The notes under the pieces are model-generated. The model was not told where the DNA came from. It did not search any database and saw only the letters and a list, made by a program, of their open reading frames with translations. Source: Saururus chinensis (Eukaryota > Streptophyta > Magnoliopsida > Piperales > Saururaceae). Taken from it: a stretch of 64,000 nucleotides of DNA. Shown here one piece after another: positions 36,276 through 48,319 of this stretch; positions within the stretch are counted from its first letter, which is position 1; the number at the start of each line of letters is the position of its first letter. The DNA is taken from positions 5,982,893 through 6,046,892 of the forward strand of contig CP141149.1 of assembly GCA_035235625.1 (NCBI GenBank). Reading direction: 5' to 3'. Position numbers and translations under genes: made by a program.

Positions 36276-37726
36276 TATATAACCACTTGTAACCATCGCA
36301 ACTCCATTGTAACCAAATCGTAGTAAAGATAAAACCATTGCAAATCCATCTTAATACCCTAACATGATAACCTGCAACCGTTGCAAATCTATCTCAATAC
36401 CATCATAGTCTACATTATACTATCGGAACACCCAGATATGTTCTATATAATGTCATCGCAATTCCATTGCAATACCATGGTACCATGTACATAACACATC
36501 AATTAAATCATCACGATTCCATCTAACATCGGTACCCACAAGGCAACAAAATCCCATTGCAATAAAATTCTACCACCATAAACAAAACACTTGTTAATAA
36601 TATCCAACTGAAAATTCTTCACATCAAAAGGTTAATGTTAACATAACGAAACATTCGTTTACATAATTAAATTAATTTTAAAAGGTTTATCAAACTAGAA
36701 ACATAACATATTTGTTAATAGTATCATCTCATCATATAAAATCTTTCATATACATCCATGGAGTTCATAATGCACCATGTTAGCTATTTCCTAAGCTTCT
36801 TTACACTAAAGGACTAGATGCTCTCCCCATATGTCAGTATGTACATGTAGTATTAACAAAATGACCCATGATCATCCTCATTCTCTTGCAATTGTGGAAC
36901 CTTCACGTGTGTAGTCTTCCATTTCTTCATTCAGTCTTTTGGAAGGTCTTCATCGAACACATACATTGCTTGCCTCCACATTTAATACAAAAAGGTGACA
37001 CCAACTTTAATCCTTGTGTATGTCCCTAGACTATAGTATACAAACACCTTTGTTCTGTAGTTCTAAATTCCAATAGAGTCCAATGCCTATCCTTGATGAC
37101 AAGAAGGAGATACCACTTCATTTTAAATTGGTTGACAACAATCTGTGTTGAACTTATGTCAAATGGCGAGTTCACTGGTTGTCAGATCATACTTTGCATC
37201 TTTGCTGGATTGTGAGGCCAGCCAATCTTTATAATTTGTATTTTCTTGAGAACAAATGTTCTACACAATAAAAAGATATAAGTGAGTATTCCAGTAGCAT
37301 AATCATTAGAAAGCCAAAATACTAGTATGGGAGTATATTCAACATTAATTAGTGACTTATAAAGTGAGGATAAAACCTATGAACCCTCTACAGGCCATCG
37401 TCCTCCCTTTTCAAAACAAAAACATGTTTATCTAGGAGTGATATGTATGACTCAACAATGAAATTGTCCAACCACCTAGGGTCATTCCTCTGTTCAGGGC
37501 CATCATATTCATCCAACATGTGGTTGTGAATGTTATCCACAAGTATTGGAATTCTAATAGCAATTCTGACTAAACGATGTTGCAGCACATATGGAATTCT
37601 CCCACACCAATCCACTAATTACTCATCTTTACCCTCGAGGAAGAACTCATTTGTGTGTCCATAAGCTTTGTTTCTCCTAACGGCATGTGGACACCGAAAA
37701 GGAGACTTGCAGCTAGGGCCTCATCA
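36276..37726 (-). mobile_element. decayed transposon segment F1 carrying an Ulp1-like relic
   Basis: It lies between the A2 end and the gypsy fragment. The left 300 bp hold CATCGCAACTCCATTG / CCATTGCAAATCC-type motifs in both orientations, the kind of subterminal array also seen at 49160-50400. The rest carries the Ulp1-like relic on the minus strand. Class II ends were not identified; CACTA or MULE elements are the usual carriers of plant Ulp1-like genes. Confidence 0.4.
36790..37615 (-). pseudogene. Ulp1-like (C48) cysteine protease relic
   Basis: The N-terminal part (37615-37388) contains RWLDNFIVESYISLLDKH, the WLDD-x-I-x-YIxLL entry of the Ulp1 fold. After a gap that may have been an intron comes SPFDISSTQIVVNQFKMKWY, LLVIKDRHWTLLEF (His-Trp of the catalytic triad kept), then in another frame KVFVYYSLG (family Y-D-S, here Y-Y-S) and KVPQLQENEDDHGSFC (family D-C-G, here D-H-G). 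The catalytic Asp and Cys are therefore lost, and stops and a frameshift are present. Ulp1 enzymes remove SUMO; in plants such domains are often carried by transposons. This copy is dead. Confidence 0.65.
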
Positions 37727-37829
37727 CCAATAAGCTTGTTTTGGGGAGAGCCTCTTCTGGGTTTGGAAGTGGCTAGCAGCAATATTGTCGGTCTTGATAA
37801 TGAACCGATAACCTAACAAATAATGTCAC
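37727..37829 (-). pseudogene. gypsy RNase H C-terminal fragment
   Basis: Reads HYLLGYRFIIKTDNIAASHF and QTQKRLSPKQAYW, the direct continuation of the RNase H fragment at 39249, from which it is separated by E3. A stop (TGA) sits just before HYLLG. The sequence is cut at 37727 by segment F1, so integrase and the 3' LTR are missing. Confidence 0.75.
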
Positions 37830-39248
37830 TGATCATTTATAATTAAACCCTTTGCAAGTGTACAAGGTAATTGTACTAGGATAAGTATTTAAAGGTTGTC
37901 GAACCTCAGGGACGGATGGATTATCACTAAATCTAAAGAGGAATTTGTTAATTAAAAACTAAATCAAACTTAAACTTAAATTAAGCAAAAGAAAGGAATC
38001 AACTAGTTTAAAAATAAGAGATTAATTTGATGGAATTTACTTAGGAAATCGAATCCACTATAGAACCATAACAATTCCTTAATTTTTAATCTAAATCTAG
38101 TGTGAATATGAACAAGTATTCTCAGCTACAAGCTAGAATTACTTCAAAAAGAATCATTAATTAACTTCCATGGCATGAACTATCTTCGACAATAGCACAG
38201 ATCATCTACACTAAACTAGCTATAGGCATGACCCGTCTAATCTTAGTATAACTCATCCAAGTCATTAATTATCTGAATATTAAAACTATTATATGACCAT
38301 CTCATCTAAATCACAGAAATTAGAATTGATGCAAATATCAAAACCATATCAATCTATCATCTACAAGACAATAAATCAACATAGACTTGAATAAACATTA
38401 AAAACTCTTCCATTAAAAAGGAAATCCATATCATACAATTGTCATCATTCACAACTGAGATCTAAGTTAAAAAGAAAAGAAACTGAAACTTATCTATAGC
38501 TTCATCAACTCCTAAGTAAAAGAAAAGTCTAGCCTTCAATTGTAGAAGAAAGCACTTGAATCTCCATTGAAAGCTTTGAGTTCTCTTCCATCTTCTTCTT
38601 CCTTTTTCTCTTCCTAAAATCTCCTAGAATCCCCAAATTTTAAGCCAAATATGTCTTTTTATAGGCATAAGTTCCGTAGGAAGAAGTCCAATATGAAAAG
38701 GATTGGAATTTGGGTCAAACAAGGAAACTGCATGTTATGCCGATCGATCGTCCTGCATGCCCGATCGATCGGCTACACTATTTTTTTGTCTGAATTCACG
38801 TTATCCTGATCGATCGCCCTGCAGCCCGTTCGATCGGCTACAGTGTTTCTGTTTTCCTGGACAGTTCATATTCTGTTCATTAAGCTTTCCTTCGTGTCCA
38901 TATTAATTTCTAACTTGTTTATAACTCCGAAAAGTTGTCCAAATCACTTTAAAGCATGTGAAGACTATTTTTAATCATTTCAAACATCGTCCAAGTACTT
39001 CGATAAGTGCACTTTACCTACAAAACATAAAATATCATACTTTAGACATGTATAATGTAATTAAAATTCCAACTTGATTTAAATACATGTCTAAACAACT
39101 AATAACTACAAAATCATTAATAATTAAACTAAAATACTAATATCTATCTTAATCTAAATAAACCATAATTAACTCTAAATTAACCTAATCTATACTAGCA
39201 AATAAGGTAAAAAGGCATATAAAATAGATATAGATTTCATACTTATTA
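37830..39248 (+). mobile_element. family-E solo LTR E3, 1.42 kb, inserted in gypsy RNase H
   Basis: It starts TGATCATTTATAATTAAACC and ends CATACTTATTA (canonical ATCA mutated), with a perfect GTCAC target duplication (37825-37829 and 39249-39253). Coding of the gypsy element resumes on both sides. It contains the strongest GATCGATCG cluster (38740-38850). It is close to E1. Confidence 0.85.
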
Positions 39249-40510
39249 GTCACCAAGTGTGAAGACAATGAATGATAGATGTCATCTTATTCTCTTGCAT
39301 TGTATACCTTTGCTTGGTCTCATTGAGTGTGCGACTTTCGAAAGCTACTGGGTAGCCATACTGAGTCAAAACACCTCCAATGTCATAATCTGAGGCATCC
39401 GTTTGCATTTTAAAGGGTTCCATGTAATGAGGGAGGTGGAGTGTAGGGTCTTCAGTCACTTCTTCAGCTCAATGAAGGCCATTTGGCATTTCTCCGACCT
39501 ACACCAAGGACACTCCTTTTTGAGTAGGTTGGTCAAAGGGGTGGCTTTTTGTGAGTACCCCTGAATGAACCGCCTATAGTAATTGGTGAAACCTAAGAAA
39601 GCATGCAACTCATGTACTTGGGGTCGGCCACTCATCAATCACTTGAACTTTAGGTGTATCCATGAGGACTCGTCCGCCTCCAATGGGGTGCCCCAAGAAT
39701 AAGATCTCCTCCTTCTCAAAGGAACATTTCTCCGACTTGAGATACAATTGTTTGTGCCGGAGGACATGAAAAATGACCTTCAGGTGATCAATGTTCCTCC
39801 AAAGTCTTGTTGTATATGACAATGTCATCTAGGTAGACAACCATGAACTTGTAGAGGAATTCAAGGAAAATGTCATTCATCAAAGTGCAAAATATAGCCG
39901 GGGCATTAGTTAGTCCAAAAGGCATGACAAGGAACTCAAAGGCTTCATAGTAGGTAACACAAGTAGTCTTCGCCTCATCCCCCTCGGCAATTGTCACTTA
40001 ATAGTACGCAGATCTCAGATCCAACTTTGAGAAGTATTGTGCATCCCCCAGTTGATGAAAGAGGTTTGTAATGAGCGGAAAGCGATATCTGTTCTTCACT
40101 ATCAACTTGTTGAGAGCCCGGTAGTCAATACATAAGCGCAAGCTTCCTTCATGTTTCTTTTGGAAGAGGAATGGGGATCTGAATGGTGCCTTCGCAGAGT
40201 GGATGAAACTTACCTTAAGGAATTCATTGAGTTGTCTTCGTAATTCTAAAAGCTCAGGGAACACCATTTGATATGGGGCACGAGCTGGAGGCTCAGCACT
40301 TGGTTCCGACTCGATTTGATGATCAATCACTCTCCTTCGTGGGAGGTGTTTGGGTAAGGACTTTGGCATCACATCCACGTATTTTGCAAGGACCGCCTTA
40401 ACTTTTGGGTGAGTAGGCTCTTCATCTAGTGATTGATCTTTCATTTGTAGGGCTACAATGTAAGTGGACTCACCCTTTCTCAAGCCTTTGTCTAGTTGTA
40501 TCGCTGACAA
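39249..40510 (-). pseudogene. Ty3/gypsy reverse transcriptase-RNase H relic
   Basis: Reading leftward from 40510: a linker (VIDHQIESEPSAEPPARAPY), RT motifs CIDYRALNK and SKLDLRSAYY, then a stop where the family has Gln (CAA to TAA), CVTYYEAFEFLVMPFGLTNA, the catalytic YLDD (39824-39835), FLGHPIGGG, and, after frameshifts, RNase H (MQTDASDYDIGGVLTQ, AFESRTLNETKQRYT, CLHTW). The E3 insertion cuts it at 39249. The YLDD core is intact but the frame is broken several times. The motif style is that of plant gypsy elements, probably a chromovirus. Confidence 0.9.
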
Positions 40511-40587
40511 GTATTCAGTCTCTGGCTTGTCCTTCTAAATTGCGGGTACCATTCATAGGCTGGACTTGTTGAACATGCATACCGGCC

Positions 40588-40838
40588 CTAGGATTGGCAT
40601 TGGACGACATTCACCCCTTGTAGAAAGTCCATCCCAAATATAACCTGAAAAGCATCTGGTGATTTATTGTTCCCGACCAACTTCCAATTGTAATGGGGAC
40701 ATCCTTGGCCAACCCAGTAATACGGTGAGATTTTGAGTTCCCAGCCTTCATCCGGCTTGAGTCTTTTACCAACTGTAAGTGAAGGCATTTTATCTCATTG
40801 TTGGAATCAAAAGTGTGAGTGGCTCCAGTATCAACCAT
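40588..40838 (-). pseudogene. gypsy aspartic protease, copy 1
   Basis: AMVDTGATHTF carries the D-T-G-A active site of a retropepsin, followed by LAKDVPITIGSWSGTINHQM and GWTFYKG in one open frame of 75 codons. It is the least damaged of the three copies and sits next to the RT linker. Confidence 0.8.
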
Positions 40839-41195
40839 GGCCTAAGTTGAGATTCCATTTCAGCGAATCCCAATGTACATCAAACAATTAGCCTGAGAGG
40901 GTCTTATTACACCTTGTCCCTTGAGTGTATTGAGCAATCATAATGCCCCCATTTTTGGTTCTGCATCTTTGTCACTAGATGATCCCTCATTGTCAGTTTC
41001 ATAAGGTGATAGCTGAGCATATATGGCATTAAGCTCCTTTTTCTATGGGCAATCTTGACCAGAATGCAGAATAGGACTCACCCTTTCTCAAGCCTTTGTC
41101 TAGTTGTATCGCTGACAAGTATTCAGTCTCTGGCTTGTCCTTCTAAATTGCGGGTACCATTCATAGGCTGGACTTGTTGAACATGCATACCGGCC

Positions 41196-41446
41196 CTAGG
41201 TGTGGCATTGGACGACATTCACACCTTGTAGAAAGTCCATCCCAAGTATAACCTGAAAAACATCTAGTGATTTATTGTTCCCAACCAACTTCTAATTGTA
41301 ATGGGGACATCCTTGGCCAACCCAGTAATACGGTGATATTTTGAGTTCCCAGCCTTCATCCGGCTTGAGTCTTTTACCAACTGTAAACGAAGGCATTTTA
41401 TCTCATTGTTAGAATCAAAAGTGTGAGTGGCTCCAGTATCAACCAT
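41196..41446 (-). pseudogene. gypsy aspartic protease, copy 2
   Basis: The DTGATHTF active site is kept, but the frame ends at GTINH, where copy 1 has Gln (CAA to TAA change). It is part of the second 608-bp unit. Confidence 0.8.
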
Positions 41447-41803
41447 GGCCTAAGTTGGGATTCCATTTAAGCGAATCCCAATGTACATCAAACAATTAGT
41501 CTAAGAGGGTCTTATTACACCTTGTCCCTTGAGTGTATTGAGCAATCATAATGCCCCCATTTTTGATTTTGCATCTTTGTCACTAGATGATCCCTCATTG
41601 TCAGTTTCATAAGGTGATAGCTGAGCATATATGGCATTAAGCTCCTTTTTCTATGGGCAATCTTGACCAGAATGCAGAATAGGACTCACCCTTTCTCAAG
41701 CCTTTGTCTAGTTGTATCGCTGACAAGTATTCAGTCTCTGGCTTGTCCTTCTAAATTGCGGGTACCATTCATAGGCTGGACTTGTTGAACATGCATACCG
41801 GCC

Positions 41804-42054
41804 CTAGGTGTGGCATTGGACGACATTCACACCTTGTAGAAAGTCCATCCCAAGTATAACCTGAAAAACATCTAGTGATTTATTGTTCCCAACCAACTTC
41901 TAATTGTAATGGGGACATCCTTGGCCAACCCAGTAATACGGTGATATTTTGAGTTCCCAGCCTTCATCCGGCTTGAGTCTTTTACCAACTGTAAACGAAG
42001 GCATTTTATCTCATTGTTAGAATCAAAAGTGTGAGTGGCTCCAGTATCAACCAT
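41804..42054 (-). pseudogene. gypsy aspartic protease, copy 3
   Basis: Essentially identical to copy 2 including the stop after GTINH, so that mutation predates the second duplication. It is the copy directly joined to the gag C-terminus. Confidence 0.8.
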
Positions 42055-42289
42055 GGCCTAAGTTGGGATTCCATTTAAGCGAATCCCAATGTACATCAAA
42101 CAATTAGTCTAAGAGGGTCTTATTACACCTTGTCCCTTGAGTGTATTGAGCAATCATAATGCCCCCATTTTTGATTTTGCATCTTTGTCACTAGATGATC
42201 CCTCATTGTCAGTTTCATAAGGTGATAGCTGAGCATATATGGCATTAAGCTCCTTTTTCTATGGGCAATTTTGACCAGAATGCATAACA

Positions 42290-42614
42290 CTACAAAGGAA
42301 ACGTTCAAACCTACAAGGTTTAAATGTTGAGTTGTCTGTCCTTGGTCCCTCACTCTTTATATAGGTTTTCTCTCCCCCATCTTTCTCATGCCTTTATCTT
42401 GGGCCCCGGTGAATGACCCTTGGTCTCTCCGACCATATCGTTGATCCCCTTGGTTGGTGGTGTTCTTCTTGGAGCCACCTTTATTAGTATAGTCGGTAAA
42501 GTGTTCCGCTTCTATAATGGAGGTGGTCAAATCTCTTACACCTCGCCTATTTAGTTCAGTCTGAACCCACAACTTGAGTCCCTTTAAAAAGAACAACTTG
42601 TCCTTCTCAGACAT
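42290..42614 (-). pseudogene. gypsy gag C-terminal part
   Basis: MSEKDKLFFLKGLKLWVQTE and RRGVRDLTTSIIEAEHFTDY match the C-terminal part of a plant gypsy Gag, followed by a basic region and a zinc knuckle shared with the tandem units. The N-terminal part lies beyond element C at 46443. Confidence 0.8.
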
Positions 42615-43518
42615 TGTCACGACCCGGATTTTTAAAAGTATTTTTTAAATAGCACGAATGGTAATAATTTTTTTTTCTTTCTTAAATACTAAATAAACTA
42701 TTTGATTAAATATCCAAGTCATGATAACTGGGGTTCACAAATATGGATATCAAATCATATGATATTTACACGTCTCAAAATAAATAACAAGTTGACTCTT
42801 AGGCTTAAGGTACACTTACGTACCGGAGTTGTAGAAATGCGAAAACCTCTTGTGCTCACCTACCATGGTCTCACTTGTCGTTGCCTAGAGAATCTGCAAC
42901 AAAGCAAACCAAACAAAAACCACAACCATAATGGAGCATCTCCGCCTTCAGGAGAAGAGCTTCCAAAGGACAAAAGGTTTTTTATTAATATATTTTGGAT
43001 CAGGCTAACATCACCCGATGTTAGTTGCCCATGTACTTATCACACAACATCTCCAATGTTTCTAACAAGATCGGATCCATACGTAGTTTTGCCTAAAAAC
43101 TACACTATACTAAGAAGCATAGCATCACCCACGCAATGCTTAATTATTTTAAAGAAACCTACCTTTTATGCAAGTTCTTTACTCGTTCCACTTGTCTAAT
43201 TAACAAGCAACATCAAATAATGTTATTCATTATCTCTCAAACCATTGTTCGATAATTAACACTAACAAATCTGTATTCACTAAAAGACAACTCGCCCATC
43301 GAGAAATCTCCAGACATAAGACTCCAACATGCAAAACATCAATATACAGTGACACATGTAAAGTAATATACAGGGCACTGAATATAACATAGCTCAAAAA
43401 CATGGGCTGACCTTTAACCAATAAAGACCAACACAATGGACACCGTTCAAGAAACAATGCACTAATTGTTACCTAAAAATACCGACTCCCGCTCAAAGGA
43501 GTAATTGTATGCTAACAT

Positions 43519-43928
43519 AAATCCTAGCATCTCTAAAGATCCACTTGGATCAGCCATGGGCCTAGAGATGTAGGTATCAGCTGTGCTCATGGACACACTG
43601 GTCGGAGGTAGATGAGCCTTCCATGATGCTCAAAAACCTGGTTTGCACATTTGCAAGGATCCATCGTCCCAAAGAAACGGAGACCATAAAGGTCTAAAAG
43701 ATTACTGCCATGGCTATTATCACAAATCCTAGCATCTCTAGAGATCCACTTGGATCAGCCATTGGCCTAGAGATGTAGGTACAAGCTGTGCTCATGGACA
43801 CACTGGTAAGAGGTAGATGAGCCTTCCATGATGCTCAAAAACCTGGGTTGCGCATTTGCAAGGATCCATCGTCCCAAAGAAACAGAGACCAAGAAGGTCT
43901 AAATATCCGCCATGGCTATTAATGTGAG
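43519..43928. repeat. tandem duplication, unit about 205 bp, in element C
   Basis: Both copies run ATCCTAGCATCTCTA, GATCCACTTGGATCAGCCAT, GTGCTCATGGACACACTGGT, GATCCATCGTCCCAAAGAAAC in the same order. Identity looks about 90 percent or higher. Confidence 0.85.
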
Positions 43929-45199
43929 CTTAAACTTTGACTCTGAGAACATCCAATAACCACCCTCAGTTCATTAACTACGGTAAAATTCTATGTCAGG
44001 ACCTCGTTCACTCCATGAACTGATCCCAACCCTAAAGAGGGTATTTTAGTCATTATCTTGATTAGGTGTTCTTCCCCCAATCCAAAGACAACCAAAATCT
44101 CTTGATTAGTCTTTATTAACCTTAAGTTACTGATATAACTTAAAACATCATTAATAAAAGCATACATCGACATAATCAACATAAATAACATGCATTCACA
44201 CCCATGCATAAATAATGGATAAGGGCCCATTGCACTCATTTGCAGGGCTAGGGCTCAGTGAATTCAAGCCCGAAAGTGTAGATAACTCTACGCTTCTCGT
44301 GAGTTACGCATATAACACTCTAGTCGATTGATGTACTCGATTTCAGACACGTGTAACACGCTGCATTAAACCTGAGAATTATGGTTCTACCTCTTATTTT
44401 TCGTGACACTGTGACTCGACAAGGTCTTCATGTCACTTATGGGTCATACTTCTTCCTTTTGAAGTCATTTATAGGGTACCCGAACTCTTGATTCACTAGG
44501 TCATTTGTTTCTGATGAAACAGAAGATATTGCCCATAAGGGCGTTATGGTAATTTTACCACCTAGGGTATAATACCCTCCCTTGGGTCATTCTAGTCATT
44601 TTAGTGCCCCTATATTGATTTAAGTCATTGACTTCTCACAAGGTTCCACTCTCAGACCGACTCACGCTTCCATTCACACGAATGTGGGCGAGTCCACTCA
44701 AAGGGGTATTTCTGTTATTTGGTTTAAGGCCTTATGACATCTAATGGGTCCAAAATTGAACTCAAGCATACTACTTGACTTCATGGACTCTGTGTAACTT
44801 TCCTTGCATGTGACGAGGTCGTGAACCCCTTGAGCCGACCCAGGTTAACTTAATAGTTTGCGATTAACCCTAGGGGAAAAAAGGTCAATTTACCACTTAC
44901 TAGGATTTGTCCTCACCAAAAGGTCTAGCCTATATATTTGGTTACCCATTAAACTCTCACTGAGAATTTTCCCAATTTTTAGATCGACTCATAGGCCCTT
45001 GAACCAGAGCCTTGAACTCGAGTAAGTTAATATTATACGATAATTAACTAACAAGGGTAAAAAGGTTATTTTAGAGTATTTGGAATTTTTCCCCAAGCAG
45101 AAACTTTGTCAGAATAATAAGAAACCTCTCCAGGTACATGTTTATTTTTTTAGAATTTATTTGACACTTTTAGCCCCATGAACCAGACCCGGTTCACTC

Positions 45200-45560
45200 C
45201 ATTCTTTCGGGTCGATGACCCGCAACGCGGGTCATCTTCCCCGCATCTGGCTAGAGGCCTTTCGACCTCTGGTGGTGCTGCCACCCCCGCAACGGAGGGC
45301 TGGATGGCACACAGGCCCCGGACCACTGGAGCACGGCGGAACCAACAAGGTTAGTCCCGCTGCCATCCGGTGTCCAGCCGGCAGCCAAAAAGTTGGCCGT
45401 TTTTTTTCTCTCTGTTTTTTATTAAACAGGCGGCGATGCCGCCGCAGCCGGAGCCAACGAGGCCTAGGCCGGTGCATCCGGGGCCATCGTAGCATAGGCC
45501 AACACGGCGAGGACCGGTGCGACCACGGCTGGCACAGCCTTGGCCAACGGCTTCCCCCCT
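45200..45560. other. GC-rich block in element C
   Basis: An island of about 60 percent G+C in AT-rich surroundings. Open frames on both strands (45215-45607 plus; 45232-45495 minus) are Pro/Arg/Gly-biased and lack motifs. Similar GC-rich blocks occur in A1 and A2, so this looks like an LTR feature and not a gene. Confidence 0.5.
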
Positions 45561-46442
45561 TTTTTTTTCTTCTTACAGTTTTGCTTTTTTACTGTTTCTC
45601 CCGATGATTGGACAAACCGATATGTCTTTCCAGCGACCAGGTTTTTGGCTGGAAAAGAACAGCGACCATCCGGTGAATGAACCGGACGACCTACAGTAGT
45701 GGTCAAGAAAACATGAAACAAATCACTGCAGATTCATTGTTCTCTACAATTACGGAAATAATGACTTTGTAGAGACGACTCTTCATTCTAATGATATAAA
45801 TTAATCACATAATAATAAATTACATAGATCTCTAATCATATGATTTATATTATTATTTACTCAATAAAATATTAAAGAACAATTCTACCTTGATCGCCTG
45901 TTTGTTGTCAATCCACTGCAACGGATCCTTGCCTGTTTGTTGTCAATCCACTGCAACTGGATCATTGCCAGAGTCTCGCTGGAAAATTTAATCGGTGGCT
46001 CCTCTTCCTTGGGTCCAGCCTCCTCTTTAATTGTGCCCTCAAAAGCCTTTTTATAGGCATGAGGATTAGGATTCCTAACCCCCCTATAATTTGGGTAATC
46101 CTCCCCAATTAGGCCACCTAATTGGGACCTTAAAAATTAATTTCGGAATTATAAATAACCGGGCCCACAAAATGACTTAAACGGGCCAAATACGCGTCTA
46201 AATTCGGTAAACGGGTCCTACATGATATGCTCTACTTCAAATGGTCGTATCTCCCTCATCCAGATTCCGATTCGCGCATTCTGGTGGCATTTTGAAACTC
46301 TTTCTATCTACTTTTCAATAGAATTAGTTTCAGCCATAAATTATATCTAGGGAGGAAGTTATTTACTAAGAATATCAATATGTCAAACACCCTATTTTCC
46401 ACGTATTTAATTTTCAAAACTTGAGAAAATTAGGGATATATA

Positions 46443-47145
46443 GACATGTCGCAAATATCTAACATAAGGGTGGAAAATTTCTTAACATATTCCCGAACCG
46501 TTCTAGTTTATTGGAGGCGTCTAAGGTTCCTCTAAGCAATGAACTCAATATTTTCAAGAAGGAACTGGGTCTTGAAGTGAATCTTCAACTCCTCCCATTT
46601 CACTATCCAGATTAGGCCTCTTGTCATCTCATCATACTTGGTACTCCATCATAGCTTAGCATCGTCAGACAAATACATCGTGGCCATATCCACTTTTCCT
46701 CTTCATTTTCTAGGTTAATAACCTGAAAATATATTTCCATATCGAACAAAACATTTTCGAGTTGCTTAGCATCTCTTGCACCACTGCATGGAGTGGGTTC
46801 TAGCACTTTAGGGCATCTTGGCAAGCAGTTCTTGGCGAGTGGCAGAACACATGAGAAGCGACACCTAGGTTGCCAAGCCAAGAATCTCTTCCCGCAAAGA
46901 AGCCACAAACACTTGCACATCATCACAAAGTTCATTGATCAGCTCATGATTCTCCATGCTCAAATCCTGCGTTCCTTTCTCCCATGCTTCTACAGAGTGG
47001 GCCTTATCATCTAGCTTGTCAAATCTAGTCGCAAAGGATGCTAGTTGCTCCTCCACAACATCCACACGCAACAATGTTTTTGATGTCTTTGTCGGCAATG
47101 GGGTGGGCTCTTCCACCTTGCTTACCTCGACCACCGACTTTGACA
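46443..47145 (-). pseudogene. gypsy gag N-terminal part
   Basis: From 47145 the protein starts MSKSVVEVSKVEEPTPLPTK, continues through a coiled-coil-like helix (VVEEQLASFATRFDKLDDKA), then in shifted frames EPTPCSGARDAKQLENVLFD, a DAKLWW-type Gag core, a WEELKIHFKTQFL-like segment and TVREYVKKFSTLMLDI. Element C interrupts it at the next codons. Frameshifts and stops make it non-functional. Confidence 0.8.
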
Positions 47146-47192
47146 TCCCTTTTGAAGTTTGATTGAACCGAAAGGGGGATCACCTAAACCAT

Positions 47193-47205
47193 GTCTTTGA
47201 TACCA
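47193..47205 (-). other. primer binding site of the gypsy element
   Basis: On the minus strand TGGTATCAAAGAC lies between the gag start and the putative 5' LTR. It resembles the initiator Met-tRNA site TGGTATCAGAGC with one or two changes. Confidence 0.65.
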
Positions 47206-47213
47206 ACTCTCAT

Positions 47214-47805
47214 TGCCCTGCTTGATGGACAGGTTACCATGCGGCACTTGCGAGGCTTTCCACAAGGCAAGTAAGCCTTTCGAGTGGAACAAGAGTTCTT
47301 GCATGGCAAGGCACTATGGAGATCATGTGCGAAGGGCCTTGTAAAACAAGAGGTAGGGGGAACGAGAGTGACATATTGCAAAGAAATAAATGAACACAAG
47401 CATGAAGATGTATTGCATTCACTATCAACGAGTTTACAAAGCAATGGGTGCAAAACACATCAGCCAATCACACAAACACTACCCTCCCTCTATATAACAT
47501 ACATGATTTTTTGGGTATTGCTAAAGTGGTAGTCAAAGTGGCTCTATGGGTATGGTTACATAAAAATAAAGGAAAATACATAAAAACATAAAGAAAGACA
47601 TTAAAAGGTATTTACAAAGGTGTTCGAACCAGGTCCATGATAGGTGCCTCTTCATTTTAATTTCAACCTCTTCAATCTCATGATTCTTGACGAGGTGCTC
47701 ACCCTCTATTAGTGTTCACTAAGATTGGATTGACCACTATCAAATTTGAGGTATTTCATCAGAAACCCTCTCAAGGCCTCCCATGGATGGCACCATGTAA
47801 GAACA
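47214..47805 (-). mobile_element. 5' LTR of the gypsy element, about 592 bp
   Basis: Boundaries are inferred from the PBS on the left and the nearest matching TG...CA ends (minus strand TGTTCTTACATGG to CAGGGCA). A minus-strand TATA box (TTATATAG, 47490-47498) and leader sit inside it, agreeing with the gag-pol direction. The other LTR is not in the window, so no target duplication can be tested. Confidence 0.45.
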
Positions 47806-48319
47806 TAAGAGTCATACGTGAAGTTTATTGGCTAATTTCTTTTTCAAAATTATGTAAGAAGTCTTGTGTATGTATTTAATCTTAGAATCTAATTAGATGT
47901 TGTGGTTAAGTCAGATTTGGAATTGAAAGACTTAAAAAATATAAGAAGACATGTTCTTATGGATCAAAATAGAAGACTGAATAATGTTGAAGGTTTTTGA
48001 AGCTTATTCAAATCATATTCGAATACCAAAATCACATAGAAAAGTTTCAGAAGTGATTTTAGGGGTTTTAGCAAGTTTTAATGTAAAAAAGTAAAATAGT
48101 AAAAAAAAATATTTTAATCAATTGCTGCACAATATGAAAATGTGAATGATGGATCGACACATAATTTTGCCTTGTGTAGAATGAAGCTGAGAGTTATTAT
48201 TGATTGCCTTCGTTAATTGATCGATTGCTTGCTTAACTAAATAGTGAATGATCGATTGTTGTTCGGAACAATCGATTGCTTCAATGAGTAGTTACCCTAA
48301 TTAAGTAATTCTAATTTTA
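47806..48319. other. unassigned spacer
   Basis: AT-rich, no gene seen. GATCGATTG words appear from about 48195 onward. Confidence 0.4.

Larger units (their letters stand above)
40466..42289 (-). repeat. 608-bp tandem triplication in the gypsy protease region
   Basis: Three head-to-tail copies: 40466-41073, 41074-41681 and 41682-42289, each opening GGACTCACCCTTTCTCAAGC on the plus strand. Copies 2 and 3 look almost identical; copy 1 differs from them at roughly 15-20 positions. Each unit covers the zinc-knuckle end of Gag, the protease and the start of the RT linker. The unit is not a multiple of three, so the copies are out of frame with one another. Confidence 0.9.
42615..46442 (+). mobile_element. 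family-C long LTR-like element, 3.83 kb, inserted in gypsy gag
   Basis: It starts TGTCACGACCCGGATTTTT and ends AATTAGGGATATATA, with a perfect GACAT target duplication (42610-42614 and 46443-46447). The gag reading frame of the host element resumes across the duplication, which fixes both ends. The terminal CA is not kept (TATATA where TATTACA would be expected). No gag-pol sequence. Inside are a tandem duplication of about 205 bp (43519-43928) and a GC-rich block (45200-45560). Most likely a solo long LTR; D is a distant relative. Confidence 0.85.

Noticed and set aside
42123..42353. 76-codon frame as a separate gene
   Set aside because: Shadow frame over the gypsy zinc-knuckle region in another register.
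45215..45721. Open frames on both strands in the GC-rich block of element C
   Set aside because: The block is inside an LTR-like element, the frames lack motifs, and A1/A2 have similar GC-rich parts.
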